Assembly: GCF_042186555.1 (NCBI RefSeq)
Contig: NC_133327.1
Location: 106,295,167 to 106,359,166 of the forward strand
DNA from: Aquarana catesbeiana
Taxonomy: Eukaryota > Chordata > Amphibia > Anura > Ranidae
Reading direction: 5' to 3'
DNA: 64,000 nt
Positions 52,942 to 63,164 of this stretch are shown here, in pieces. Both the position numbers and the translations under genes were made by a program. The notes beneath the pieces are model-generated. The model saw only the letters and a list, made by a program, of their open reading frames with translations. It was not told the DNA's origin and did not search any database. The stretch's first letter is position 1; each line of letters starts with the position of its first letter.

Positions 52942-53477
52942 TAAGCAAGATATTATACCTTAGGGGGGGGGGGGGGACGACAGCCTGAAGCACTTTCCTA
53001 CCAAAGGAAAGGTCCTGGCTGGAAAGCATCTGAACTCTATAATGCTTGACAAATGCATGAGAGGAGGACCAGACGGCAGCTTTAGAGATATCTTCCCATG
53101 AAGCTCCCACTCTTTCTGCCCATGATGTGGCCATGGATCTCGTTGAATGGGCCCTAATTCTAGAAGGAGGGGTGCAACCTGATGCTTTATATGCCTCACA
53201 GATCGCTCCCCTAATCCACCTAGCAATAGAACTTTTAGATGCTTTGGACCCCTTCTTGGGGTCAGTGAACAAAACTAACAGTTGGGAGGAACTCCTAAAC
53301 CCACTGGTCATTTCTAGATAAAGTAGAAGACATCTCTTTACGTCTAAAAGACCAAACCTTTCCCCTTCCGCATTTTTGGGAGAGGTGCAGAAACTAGGGA
53401 GGACTACCTCCTGGGACCTATGAAAGTTGGAAGAAACTTTGGGTAAATAGAGTGGATCGGGTTTAATCACCACCCTG
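52934..53477 (-). CDS. DIRS tyrosine recombinase, C-terminal part
   Basis: This is the integrase-like recombinase of a DIRS retrotransposon, which joins the circular DNA copy to the target without a target-site duplication. In the 179-codon minus frame (53473-52934) the box II motif is HSTR at residues 109-112 (context RIRAHSTRSMATSW). A second His is at 139 (SSSHAFVKHYR), and the nucleophilic Tyr is at 145. The gene is cut at 53477 by the 5' LTR of a provirus; its upstream part continues at 63163-64000. A 353-bp segment (53125-53477) is also present there. No stop or frameshift is seen in this part. Confidence 0.9.
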
Positions 53478-53620
53478 TGTGATGGAGATATTGAATTCCA
53501 TATTTATATCAATGAGATTCAAGCGTACCATCGCGAGGACTTTCTAATTAGATTACCAGGCCCCATTTTGTATGATATGTACGTGTATGTATGAATATAT
53601 CTATCTATCTGTATGTATGT

Positions 53621-53670
<50 letters not shown>

Positions 53671-54433
53671 TTTATGGGTGTATTTTTTATAGGAACATGT
53701 GTACTAGAAGGTGGGCCTATTTAACTGATTGGCATCTCAAATACACCTTTTGTGTTGGCCTGCTATCCGCATAGTAACTAAGTTACCCTATTGTTCGTAG
53801 AGAGAGCCAGGGCAGACATTGCGTCTCTTGAGTCCTTGTAATGCTAATTTATGGTATATCACAGAGGGCTGACGGTTGGAAATCAAGAGATAGTTAAAAA
53901 GGTACTCTTCAGGGGTAGCCAATCAGGATTCAATGCCACTTCTGAACCAATGAGGTGACCCTGAGTTCTGATTGGTGGGAGTGGGTTCTAACAACATACA
54001 ACCAAATACCTGGGGAGGGCTAGGTCTCTTCTCGGGCGGACGGTCTAGATGCAGGATGGTTACGTAAGACTTCTCCATACAATGTATCTCTATGTCTCTT
54101 TTCTTTCCTGTAACCTTTTCTATCGTAGGATTTGGCCGTAATACCTTATTAATCTCTTGATAGCATGGGTATGACCATTATGGCAATATTTATTATCATT
54201 GGTAACATTGTTGTTTTAAGGTTATATCATTTATGTTATAGTTGCTAATCTCATATTAACACAAGTTTCTTTTCTGTACAATAGTAAGTTTAAATAAATT
54301 AGATTGTTACCCTTTTCGAACAGATATCATTCGTTCTTAATTTCATGGGTTGATTCATATATAGATAAAAGGTTTTAATCACTTATGTATCATTAAATAT
54401 ATAAGTGAGGTAGGTATAAAGGTATCCACGTCA
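53478..54433 (+). repeat. 5' LTR of the provirus
   Basis: It starts TGTGATGGAGATATTG immediately after DIRS sequence ending ccaccctg and ends ccacgtCA, two bases before a TGG-starting PBS. A TATG/TA microsatellite lies at 53600-53665 and an aataaa polyadenylation signal at 54293-54298. Compared with the 3' LTR it differs mainly in microsatellite length. The U3/R/U5 borders cannot be placed. Confidence 0.9.
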
Positions 54434-54435
54434 GA

Positions 54436-54453
54436 TGGTGCCCCGTGTGAGGA
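54436..54453 (+). promoter_or_regulatory. Primer-binding site (candidate)
   Basis: TGGTGCCCCGTGTGAGGA begins two bases after the LTR CA end, the normal place for the tRNA primer site, and starts with the obligatory TGG complementary to the tRNA CCA tail. I could not assign the primer tRNA with confidence. Confidence 0.65.
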
Positions 54454-57400
54454 AGTTTAATTTTGGGGTGAATATGATTCTTGTATGGAAGACAGAGCTG
54501 GTTTTGTGTTTACCTGTCTCCCATCTGAATACCCAGACTAAAAAAACTTATTAGAACTTTACCTTTTGTCTGTGCTAATACTTTGATGAGACTGATTTTG
54601 AATAAGGCATATGAGAAATAGAAATGGAAACTGTATATTGTGTATGATTATAGATGTGGGATTAGTTGCAACCTGCAATGTGTGGGTTTTGTAAGCAACT
54701 GCATGTTTGTGGCCATGCACGGGGGAGGAGCAGCCAGGCTCGCTGTTCCAAGGTTGTTACATTAGGATATGTATGTGGAAAGGGCTACTCCCTGTACACA
54801 ATAGGAAGAGGGAGGGTTTCTTTTTGTTTTTGAGATGAAAAGACCATGCAAGCATTCACTGTGGGTGGGATGGTCTCAGGATCCCAGAAACGCTGTTTGT
54901 ATTTCTGAGATGTTTTTTCTGTGAAAGCTGATGCCAGAAGAAGGATTGAACTTTCTTTGAGAAAAGTGGGTACGTTTGAGCTGTGTTATATTGTGGCGTT
55001 GTTATTTCATTGTAAAGCATGTGTTGCTAAGTGTGCACTCTCAATTGTGCGTCAAGATTACATACTTTTCAGTGGAACTGTTCCTAAACTGTGTGTCTAT
55101 GGTTAAGTGTGCATTTACAAATGTGTAGTCAGTCTTTGTGGAGAAAGGAGTCTAGTGAAGAAGTCTGATTTAGCAGGATCAACAATTGCATTTCACATGT
55201 TGGTGTTTTAGTGTGCCCTTTTTCTCATTGGCCATTTTGTGGTTTGCCGTGAGACTGTGGCTCGATGTTCATTTGCAAATACCAGTTTATTTTTTTTGTA
55301 ACTTTTGTTTTTTTCGGATGTGTTGTTTGGTTGGAGAGCCTGTATTTGAGGCCTGCCAGGGTCCCTAGTGATATGCAGAATGAAATGTTTGTAAGTGTTC
55401 ATTTAGTATCTCAAATGTGTAATTTTGTAGGGAGAAATTTTAGTTTTGGCGGGAAAATGCACCATTTTGTTGTGGCCTGGCCTTCCTCTGCCATTTCCTT
55501 TTGTTGTTACCATGTGACTGTGCTGTGGTTTTCATCGGCCATCTTGCTGTAGTCTACCATGTGGTCGTGGCCTGGCTTTTGTTTGTGCTGTTTGGCCTGT
55601 GGGTCATCCTATAGGGGAAGGTGTAGCCACCATTCCTTTGTGTGTGAAACCATGTGACATGAGCCACCATTTTGTTTCTAGGCATTATTTCTGTTTTAAG
55701 TGAATGTAAGCTTTTGTAGGTGTTCTGTGTTTGTACTTTTTGTCAACTCTTCAGTAGAAGAGTGGTGATTTTTGTATTGGATTTCTGTTTTGTGGGAAAA
55801 TGCACCATTTTGTTGTGGCCTGGGTTTTGTTGTAGTCACCATGAGGCCATGGTCGGCGGCCATTTTGAGAAGTGCAGTTTTAAAAATTTGTGCTTTTTAG
55901 CCTGTAAATCATCCCAGAGGGGAAGCTGCTCCAATTCCTTTGTATGGGTGTAGCCATCCAGTCTACTTTGCATCGAATTTAATAGCTTCAACTGAGTTTT
56001 TGTACTTTTAGCGGTGCGTGTTTTTAAAATATTTTTGGAGTTCTTCAGAGGGCAATTCATTGTTTTGAGACTTGTATTGTATATCCTGCAAGAGTTTAGG
56101 AAGGGGGCAATTTATTCTTAGATCTCTCTATGCAGTTATGGTTAGGGAGCAGGATGTTTGGTGCACTCTGGGAGTGGCAGACAGAAGAGATGTACTGTGT
56201 GGACTATTAGAGGAGAGATGCTGTGTGTACTGTGGGGGGTGAGTCTGGCGGATATCATCAGACTCAGAGATCAAATTTTTTTATTTAAACAAAAAAAAAC
56301 CCAATGTCTTCTTTTTAAGAAGGGTGTCATTTTTGGGAGCGTTCGTTTGATTTTCTAATCGTTAGTGGGGTCGGGTCGACGTTTATTTTCAACCACAGTG
56401 ATGGGAAGATTTGGAGATAATAGGGAACTTCTTGGTCAAGGGAATTGTCAGACAGTGTATGTGGTTTTCATTCAGAAATTACATTGATTTTAAAAACAGA
56501 ATGTTAAAAACAAGTTAAAATTTTTTTTCCATTCAGCGAAGGTACAAAGATTTTTCGTCTGAATATTCCTGTCTGAAAATTGATCTGTGTGGCCAGCATG
56601 AGGCTTGGTGCACGCCTATGCAGTTTGTTTTTTATCTATTTCTGCAGTGCTTTTTGCTGTGCGTTTTCGATTTTCTTGCATGTGATTTTGCTGCAATTTG
56701 CGTTTTTTGTTTTTTCTGGCCAGGTTGTTGTAGGTCAGATTGGAGGACACGGGTTGCTGCAGGGGTGCATTGTATGTTTTTCTGCAGCTTCTCCATTGAA
56801 GTGTATTGAACAGAAGAGGCGCTGTTTTGCATTAAGGAGGGAGTCCCTGACCCTTTCCAAATATGCTGGGGGGGGGCATGGATGTGAACGTGTCTCATGG
56901 GAGGCCAAGTGAATGAACTGTAGTGTGTTTCTGCAAAAGGCATCAGAAGCACATAGATGTGAACCAGGTCTAAGACGTTTATTAACATAATGGGGTTGAG
57001 AAGGTTAGGGTTGGCCCTTTGTGGTGCAGGGGGGAGCAGATAGTCACTACTGTAAGGGGTTCATTTTTTACTGTAGAATGGTGAAAGTTATATTTACGTT
57101 TGCGATTGTTTGCTCTTTTTGTACTATAGAGGGATCATTTTGTTTTTGTTTTTTAACCTCCATTGTGTTACCGGCCGATTGATTGATTGTGAAGGTAGTA
57201 GTCAAATGATTTTGTGGTCGATTGGTTGTAGATTAGTCGATTAGTTGTTTCAGCCCTAGTATGGATCTGTCTCTTTGTAAACTACTAACTGTGGATGGTG
57301 AGCTTTGTAATTAGACCTGTATACACTGGCTATATTGTAAACTGATACCAATCATATTGAAATTAGGTGTGCATCAGTTAACTGCCTCCTGTACCATAGG

Positions 57401-57867
57401 GTCCTGATTATCCAAGTTTATGTTAATCATTATGGAGATAACAGAAGTAATAGCCCTTCGTTAAGCATTTCCTTTAGAATACCTCTGAAAAGTCCACGGG
57501 GGAGATTGAACTATTATAGTTTGGAAAATCTCCACGCTATTTTTTTTGAAGGACTATAGTCAGACCAGGGAACATTAGGAGTAGTACGCTAGCAGCCCGC
57601 TCAGGCCGTGTAAAATAATCGGAATGCGGGGGCCGGTTATCGTGATAAAGGCGCAAACCATAACCGCTCCAATAGTAAAGCGCGGGGTTCTCTGTACGCA
57701 GAGTCCGGGAAAAAATTGTTCTGACAAGTAGTGAAAAAAAAAATCGGCAAGGGTGACAGGGGCGGTACCTGTCAACCCAATTCTTGGTCAGAGAGTAGCT
57801 ACCTCTGAAGTAAAGGCAACCTGTAAAAAGGTTGGGGAATCAGTTCAAGGTCCGGAGTCCTTAAAGG
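54454..57867 (+). other. Long proviral leader without clear genes
   Basis: About 3.4 kb separate the PBS from the first gag-like ATG, much longer than the few hundred bases usual in retroviruses. The sequence is T/G-rich with repeated motifs such as aaatgcaccattttgttgtg (55453 and 55797) and scattered gccattttg. A palindromic, MITE-like segment (ggcttggtgcacgcctatg to acatagatgtgaaccaggtc) lies at about 56601-56970. Open frames up to 118 codons lack known domains. It may contain captured host sequence. Confidence 0.6.
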
Positions 57868-58092
57868 ATGGGTAATCTAATCGCTTCAAAGAGGGGGTCT
57901 GAATGGGGTAAACCCTATCAAATGACCCCAAGGGAAGAGATGATAGATAGATATGGACCTTGGGTTGTGAAATATTTGCAAGATTGGGATCGTTGGACTG
58001 GGAAGAAGTATTTTAAAAGAGGTCATTTTAAGCCAAAAAGCTTGGGAAAATCTGTACCTTGCTCACCACAGAAAGATGATACGGCCATATGA
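57868..58092 (+). pseudogene. Retroviral Gag-like N-terminal ORF, truncated
   Basis: A 75-codon frame starts MGNLIASKRGSEWGK. The MG(N) start followed by basic residues fits an N-myristoylated matrix domain that directs Gag to the membrane. It continues with EEMIDRYGPWVVKYLQDWD and a Lys-rich tail, then stops at 58092, far short of a normal Gag of 400-600 residues. An overlapping 49-codon frame (58077-58226, another phase) reads on with ordinary composition, so a frameshift may separate two gag pieces. No capsid homology region or zinc knuckle is seen. Gag identity is inferred from the N-terminus and position. Confidence 0.55.
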
Positions 58093-58229
58093 AAAAGACA
58101 CGTTATTTATATGGATGCTGGAGTCAGCAAATAAAACAGAGGAAGTGAATGTTATTACTATGGGATTTAAGGAGAAATCATTCCAAACTCCTGAGAATGC
58201 GTCCATACAGCTGAGAAGGGGCTAATGAA

Positions 58230-60280
58230 AAGGGATGGATCTCTGAAAGAATTTTAACCTTACCAAACAGATGTTATGGGTTTAAGAAGAAGTACAGGGT
58301 ATTATAGAAAACATGCTGATGTGTGATGTCTAGAGGTCATCGTTAACCTAGCCAATTGTGTGAGGGTGTGTGGAGTATGTAATATATGTCGTGTTGTGTG
58401 ACGTTTGTTCTCAGCTGCTGACAGCCCACCCAAATGACCCCCCTTCTTTTTCACCAGGTCTGTGAAAAGGTGCAGCGAACTGTATTGACATGCAAATGAC
58501 CTGAGCCAAGAAAATTATCTGTACTAGTGAATTATAAGATACATGTACTAAAATGACTTTGTTTTTCAGGAAAACAGTACTGCAGAGGTTCTTTGTGGTG
58601 AGGTATTATGATCTGTTGACAAATGGTACTGCTAAAAGTTTTTTTACGGATTGCTAATTTTTTTCAACCATGGTGAATGAATTTATTTTTTTGGAATTAT
58701 TGGTATACCATAAAACAAAAAATCCACGTGGTATTAATGTGTATTAAGTAATACATATTAATGATAAGTTGAGCTCAACAATTTTTTGGTATCTTAAAAA
58801 AAAAAAAAAAAAAAGTGCACTGTTTATGTAATGTAATGTAATGTAATGTATATTTGTGTTTCATATGCTAATGTATTGTTACAGGTATATAACCATTGGA
58901 TTATTTTGTTTCTAGGAGGAAAATTGAATATTTATTACTAAATTTTATTGGTGTTTTTTTTCTCAGATTCGATAATTGGGTTTCCTGGCTTTAAAGGGTT
59001 GGCTCGTGTACCCACTACTGTTCAGTGATCCTGGCGCCTCAGTGCTGCAAGGGATATTTCTTTGCCCTTTGGCCAGTTGTGTTTGGTAGCAGAAGTTCCT
59101 CGAGTTGGATACACATTATGCAATTTTTGTTTTCCAATTTCCTTCAGATTTACCTTCAGATGTGTAGTATGAGGGCCTGCCTGATGGCATACAAGTTGAG
59201 AGTGTATAGTTTTGGGAGAGCCTGGAGAAGAGTTATGCAGGAAGATTGTGTATATTGCACTCTGTGTTCTGGATGGAGAGGTCATTGCTGGGAAGGAAGC
59301 ACCTGGGTATTAGTTGGGACATAGACGAGTTTGTTTCTGTGTCCTAAGGAATACCGATGTAACGTTAGTCAGGGAACTAGAGGGTTCTTTGAACCTAACC
59401 ATAGGTAGAGGTGCATTGTATACCCTGGGCATGGTCTCTGAAATCCAGGCACAGGGATGGAGTTGTGTGGGCACGCTGTATTCTCCTCAGTGGATAGCCA
59501 TAGTTGTCCTTCCTGTCCTAGACTCCTTGCGTACCTTAACTAGTGGTCTGTGTCCTGCATGACAGGAAGACCAGTGCCCCATAAGGTGTGCAGCCTCTAT
59601 AAAGAAACTTGTGTACCTGGTGGCAGGTGGTTTTCAATCCGGGTATTCTGACTATTTCCCATCCTTAGGAAAGAGAGGCTTAATGGAGACTGTCTTTGGA
59701 GCTGGAGGTGGGACACTGGGTACCTTAAAACACTATGGAGCTGGAGCTATTCAGGATCACATTGGGGGGTCTTGTGCTACATATCAGGGAAGGGGTTAGG
59801 AAAGCCAACTTGCTCTGTCCAGCCTCACTTTGCAGGGACAGACAGGTGGGGGTAGTATCCAGGTTGCCTATGAGTCGTAATAGATTGGTGGATGACTCAG
59901 TTCCAGGATCGTCAAAAATCTTACTTGCACTGGTCTCATCCCTAATGGCAGGGATGGAACATTGTGCAGATATCACGGTCAATCTGGGCACTATCCTATC
60001 AGACTCTACTGGATTACACCCCGGAGTCCATCTTGTTCTGATGGTTTGAGTCTGGACAGCCTCAGATGACTGGTACTGATGAGTGCTAGAGGAAGGTAAG
60101 GGTTGTGCTATGGGAAAAGGCAATAATGCTGGCACAGGGGGGGTCATGTCTAATGGATGCCGGGGTAGTGTCCCAACTGGTCCTAAGCAAAGTTAAAACT
60201 ACTTGAGACTGGAGACCAGGGTACTGGTGCTAGTATCACATGTCTAATGATGCACTGTTTTCAGCATCAGGTTAAATGGT
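58230..60280 (+). pseudogene. Broken proviral region, possible env surface remnant, no pol
   Basis: Only short frames occur. An A run lies at 58796-58814 with a gtaat pentamer repeat just after it (58831-58855). From about 59313 the frames 59314-59562, 59611-59799 and 59735-60049 have protein-like composition; the first holds an NLTIG glycosylation-type site. By position before the transmembrane part they may be remnants of an envelope surface subunit. No reverse transcriptase YXDD, integrase HHCC or protease DTG/DSG motif is visible in any frame. Confidence 0.4.
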
Positions 60281-60466
60281 ACCCAGCAGGGTACACTACC
60301 TCGGGGAGTCTATAGTACACCTCCTCTGGCCCGTGGCATAGATATAGCAGAAACACCGGGTTGTACCCCGATCACCCCTGAAGAAAGGTTTTATAGCAAA
60401 CCTGACATCCCCTTACACCTACAGAAACTTCCTCTGGGATTTGGGGCTGAGTTAAAAGCTTGGCTG

Positions 60467-60829
60467 ATGGATTTCGGACAACAGGATGAAATATTAAATG
60501 TACTAGGAGATGCTGAAAAACAAGCCACCATACGACTCACCCATGATCAAAATAGACTGATCCAAGTATCCCACGCTTTAGACGCAAATGCTAAGATTTC
60601 CTGGTGGGAAAGTTTATTTGGGTATAGTCTGAACGCTACAGCTTTCCTAAACATTTTGCTCCACCCTGTTGTTGTCCTAACCTGTGCAGCCTTATTGCTT
60701 TTCCTGATGCAGGTAATAATGTGCGTTACTATCAGGAGAATGAATGCCAAAGCTATGAGAATGTGTACCTCAACAAGGTATCTTCTCTCAAGGAACAGAA
60801 AGGCCACTAACTCAGAAACAAATCTCTGA
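60467..60829 (+). pseudogene. Retroviral Env transmembrane-subunit tail
   Basis: The open frame extends upstream without a stop to about 60290; the first in-frame ATG is at 60467. Residues 44-58 (ISWWESLFGYSLNAT) form a Trp-rich membrane-proximal stretch with an N-glycosylation sequon. Residues 59-89 are a hydrophobic membrane anchor (around HPVVVLTCAALLLFLMQVI), followed by a basic cytoplasmic tail ending at 120. This order is typical of the end of a retroviral transmembrane subunit, which anchors the fusion machinery. The ectodomain heptads and fusion peptide are not recognisable upstream, so the gene is incomplete. Confidence 0.65.
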
Positions 60830-62214
60830 GGAAGCCATATCCAATCCAGACCAGTACAAAGAAGTTGCGCATTTAAGAGAGGACCCTAGAACTATATTTT
60901 TCTTGTTCCAGGGATAAGCCTCTTCAATTTTTAGTAATAAAGTGCAGTCAGGTTTACCTAAATTCCAAAAGTTTTAATCATTTTTTATTTTTTATTTTTT
61001 TTTTCCCTCTCCCTTTTGTTGTTAATATCTGTGTACCTGACCTGCAAAAATACTGTTAATGGGAGAGGAGTTTTTTTTAGAAAAACATTTGTTTTGTTTT
61101 TTGTTTTTATTTTTTTATTATGTTTTTTTAACCAATGTATTCATTTTTTTTTTTATATACAGATTCAAGGCTCTTTAACAGTCTTGGTTGGAGCAGCGTT
61201 CAATCTGTAGTTTTTTCCGTTTTTTTGTTCTTTTTTTCATTATTATTCCCACTATTTTTCCTGTTCATTTTCATTACTCACCTCTCTTCTATTCCTTTTT
61301 CTTCTTTAATATTATGCTCTCTAAGTTTTTCCTTTTGGTTTCTATCATTTATCTTCTCAAGATAATGTAACTAAGACATCAGTCACATCATTTTTCTTTA
61401 AAAAAAAGACTTTGCCTGCCCGCAAGTACCATATTTTAATTAAAGTATCCCTGGACATCCAGTTTTATGTCTTAATGTAATTTCACCTCCCCTAGTCTAC
61501 CTACTACTTTAACCTGAGCCCCGTGAGCAGGCGTGGTGAACCCAGGGACCTGGCAATAACAGACAGTATTGTCTATCCCTACCATCAAGGGCCATGGATG
61601 ATACTGGCTGTTGCTCAGACTCTGTACCCTGTGGGGAACCCACTCTACTCGTCCACATTACACCCTTTATGAGTATTTAGTTTTAATGGCCAACACTCTG
61701 TTCCTGTCCAGAATTTCTCCAATATCTGTACACTAATGTTCTTCTCTCTCTTTTTGTATTCATGCACAACTGTCTGGAGGCCCGCCCGACCCCACCTGAA
61801 GAAGCAGCGACCACCAAGTTATTTCTTGAGATATATGTGTCACGAATAAGACTTTCCTGGACTTTCCTTCACCATGCTGAAAAGTGCTGTCTCGCGGTCC
61901 GATCCAATCGATGCAACCATTACATGGTCTTGCAAAGATACAGGACTAGATATGCCAGGATCCCGCCATCAATGTTGGAGTTCCGCTCCTCCAAGGCAGA
62001 GAAGTGATGAAACATTGCAATACAGACACTCATGGTTTGGATGAAGTCTCCAAAGGACCAGGATTTCTTTACTATCTTAAGCCTACTTTGAGGAGTTCCA
62101 GCGTGTTCAAGAAAGGAAGAGGAGGCCGCAGTGGTGGTGGGGAAGGGTCGGGCTTCTGGGCTTTTGTGGGTGGGTGCAAGATCATTGAAGGAGGACATAA
62201 GTTCAAGAATGAAC
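60830..62214 (+). other. Proviral 3' region, non-coding
   Basis: This contains T-rich tracts (60970-61370), then mixed sequence to the purine tract. Frames such as 61762-62007 lack recognisable domains. About 1.4 kb between env and the 3' LTR is longer than usual for a simple retrovirus, leaving room for a lost or unrecognised accessory gene. Confidence 0.45.
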
Positions 62215-62226
62215 TTCAGGGGGAAA
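62215..62226 (+). promoter_or_regulatory. Polypurine tract
   Basis: The purine-rich run cttcagggggaaa ends directly at the first base of the 3' LTR, the standard position for plus-strand DNA priming during reverse transcription. Confidence 0.8.
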
Positions 62227-63164
62227 TGTGATGGAGATATTGAATTCCATATTTATATCAATGAGATTCAAGCGTACCATCGCGAGGACTTTCTAATTAG
62301 ATTACCAGGCCCCATTTTGTATGATATGTACGTGTATGTATGAATATATCTATCTATCTGTATGTATGTATGTGTATGTGTGTATATATATATATATATA
62401 TAATATATATTTATGGGTGTATTTTTTATAGGAACATGTGTACTAGAAGGTGGGCCTATTTAACTGATTGGCATCTCAAATACACCTTTTGTGTTGGCCT
62501 GCTATCCGCATAGTAACTAAGTTACCCTATTGTTCGTAGAGAGAGCCAGGGCAGACATTGCGTCTCTTGAGTCCTTGTAATGCTAATTTATGGTATATCA
62601 CAGAGGGCTGACGGTTGGAAATCAAGAGATAGTTAAAAAGGTACTCTTCAGGGGTAGCCAATCAGGATTCAATGCCACTTCTGAACCAATGAGGTGACCC
62701 TGAGTTCTGATTGGTGGGAGTGGGTTCTAACAACATACAACCAAATACCTGGGGAGGGCTAGGTCTCTTCTCGGGCGGACGGTCTAGATGCAGGATGGTT
62801 ACGTAAGACTTCTCCATACAATGTATCTCTATGTCTCTTTTCTTTCCTGTAACCTTTTCTATCGTAGGATTTGGCCGTAATACCTTATTAATCTCTTGAT
62901 AGCATGGGTATGACCATTATGGCAATATTTATTATCATTGGTAACATTGTTGTTTTAAGGTTATATCATTTATGTTATAGTTGCTAATCTCATATTAACA
63001 CAAGTTTCTTTTCTGTACAATAGTAAGTTTAAATAAATTAGATTGTTACCCTTTTCGAACAGATATCATTCGTTCTTAATTTCATGGGTTGATTCATATA
63101 TAGATAAAAGGTTTTAATCACTTATGTATCATTAAATATATAAGTGAGGTAGGTATAAAGGTAT
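62227..63164 (+). repeat. 3' LTR of the provirus, last bases missing
   Basis: It repeats the 5' LTR from TGTGATGGAGATATTG to gtataaaggtat with a shorter TA tract. It lacks the final ccacgtca of the 5' LTR and joins DIRS recombinase sequence through the bases atgtggg. The missing CA end means this junction was not produced by integrase in its present form. Confidence 0.9.

Larger units (their letters stand above)
53478..63164 (+). mobile_element. Endogenous retrovirus (LTR provirus), defective, inside a DIRS gene
   Basis: A 9.7-kb provirus with near-identical LTRs lies in plus orientation inside a minus-strand DIRS recombinase gene. Order: 5' LTR, PBS-like site, a leader of about 3.4 kb, a 75-codon gag-like ORF, about 2 kb of broken sequence, an env remnant, a purine tract and a 3' LTR lacking its last bases. 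No protease, reverse transcriptase or integrase motif is visible. LTR similarity indicates a recent arrival, so the copy was probably mobilised by Pol supplied from elsewhere, or lost pol very recently. The genus cannot be told from what remains. Confidence 0.85.

Noticed and set aside
53120..53480. 353-bp duplication as a genuine integrase target duplication
   Set aside because: Known retroviral integrases give 4-6-bp duplications and the 3' LTR lacks its CA end, so integrase did not create the present 3' junction.
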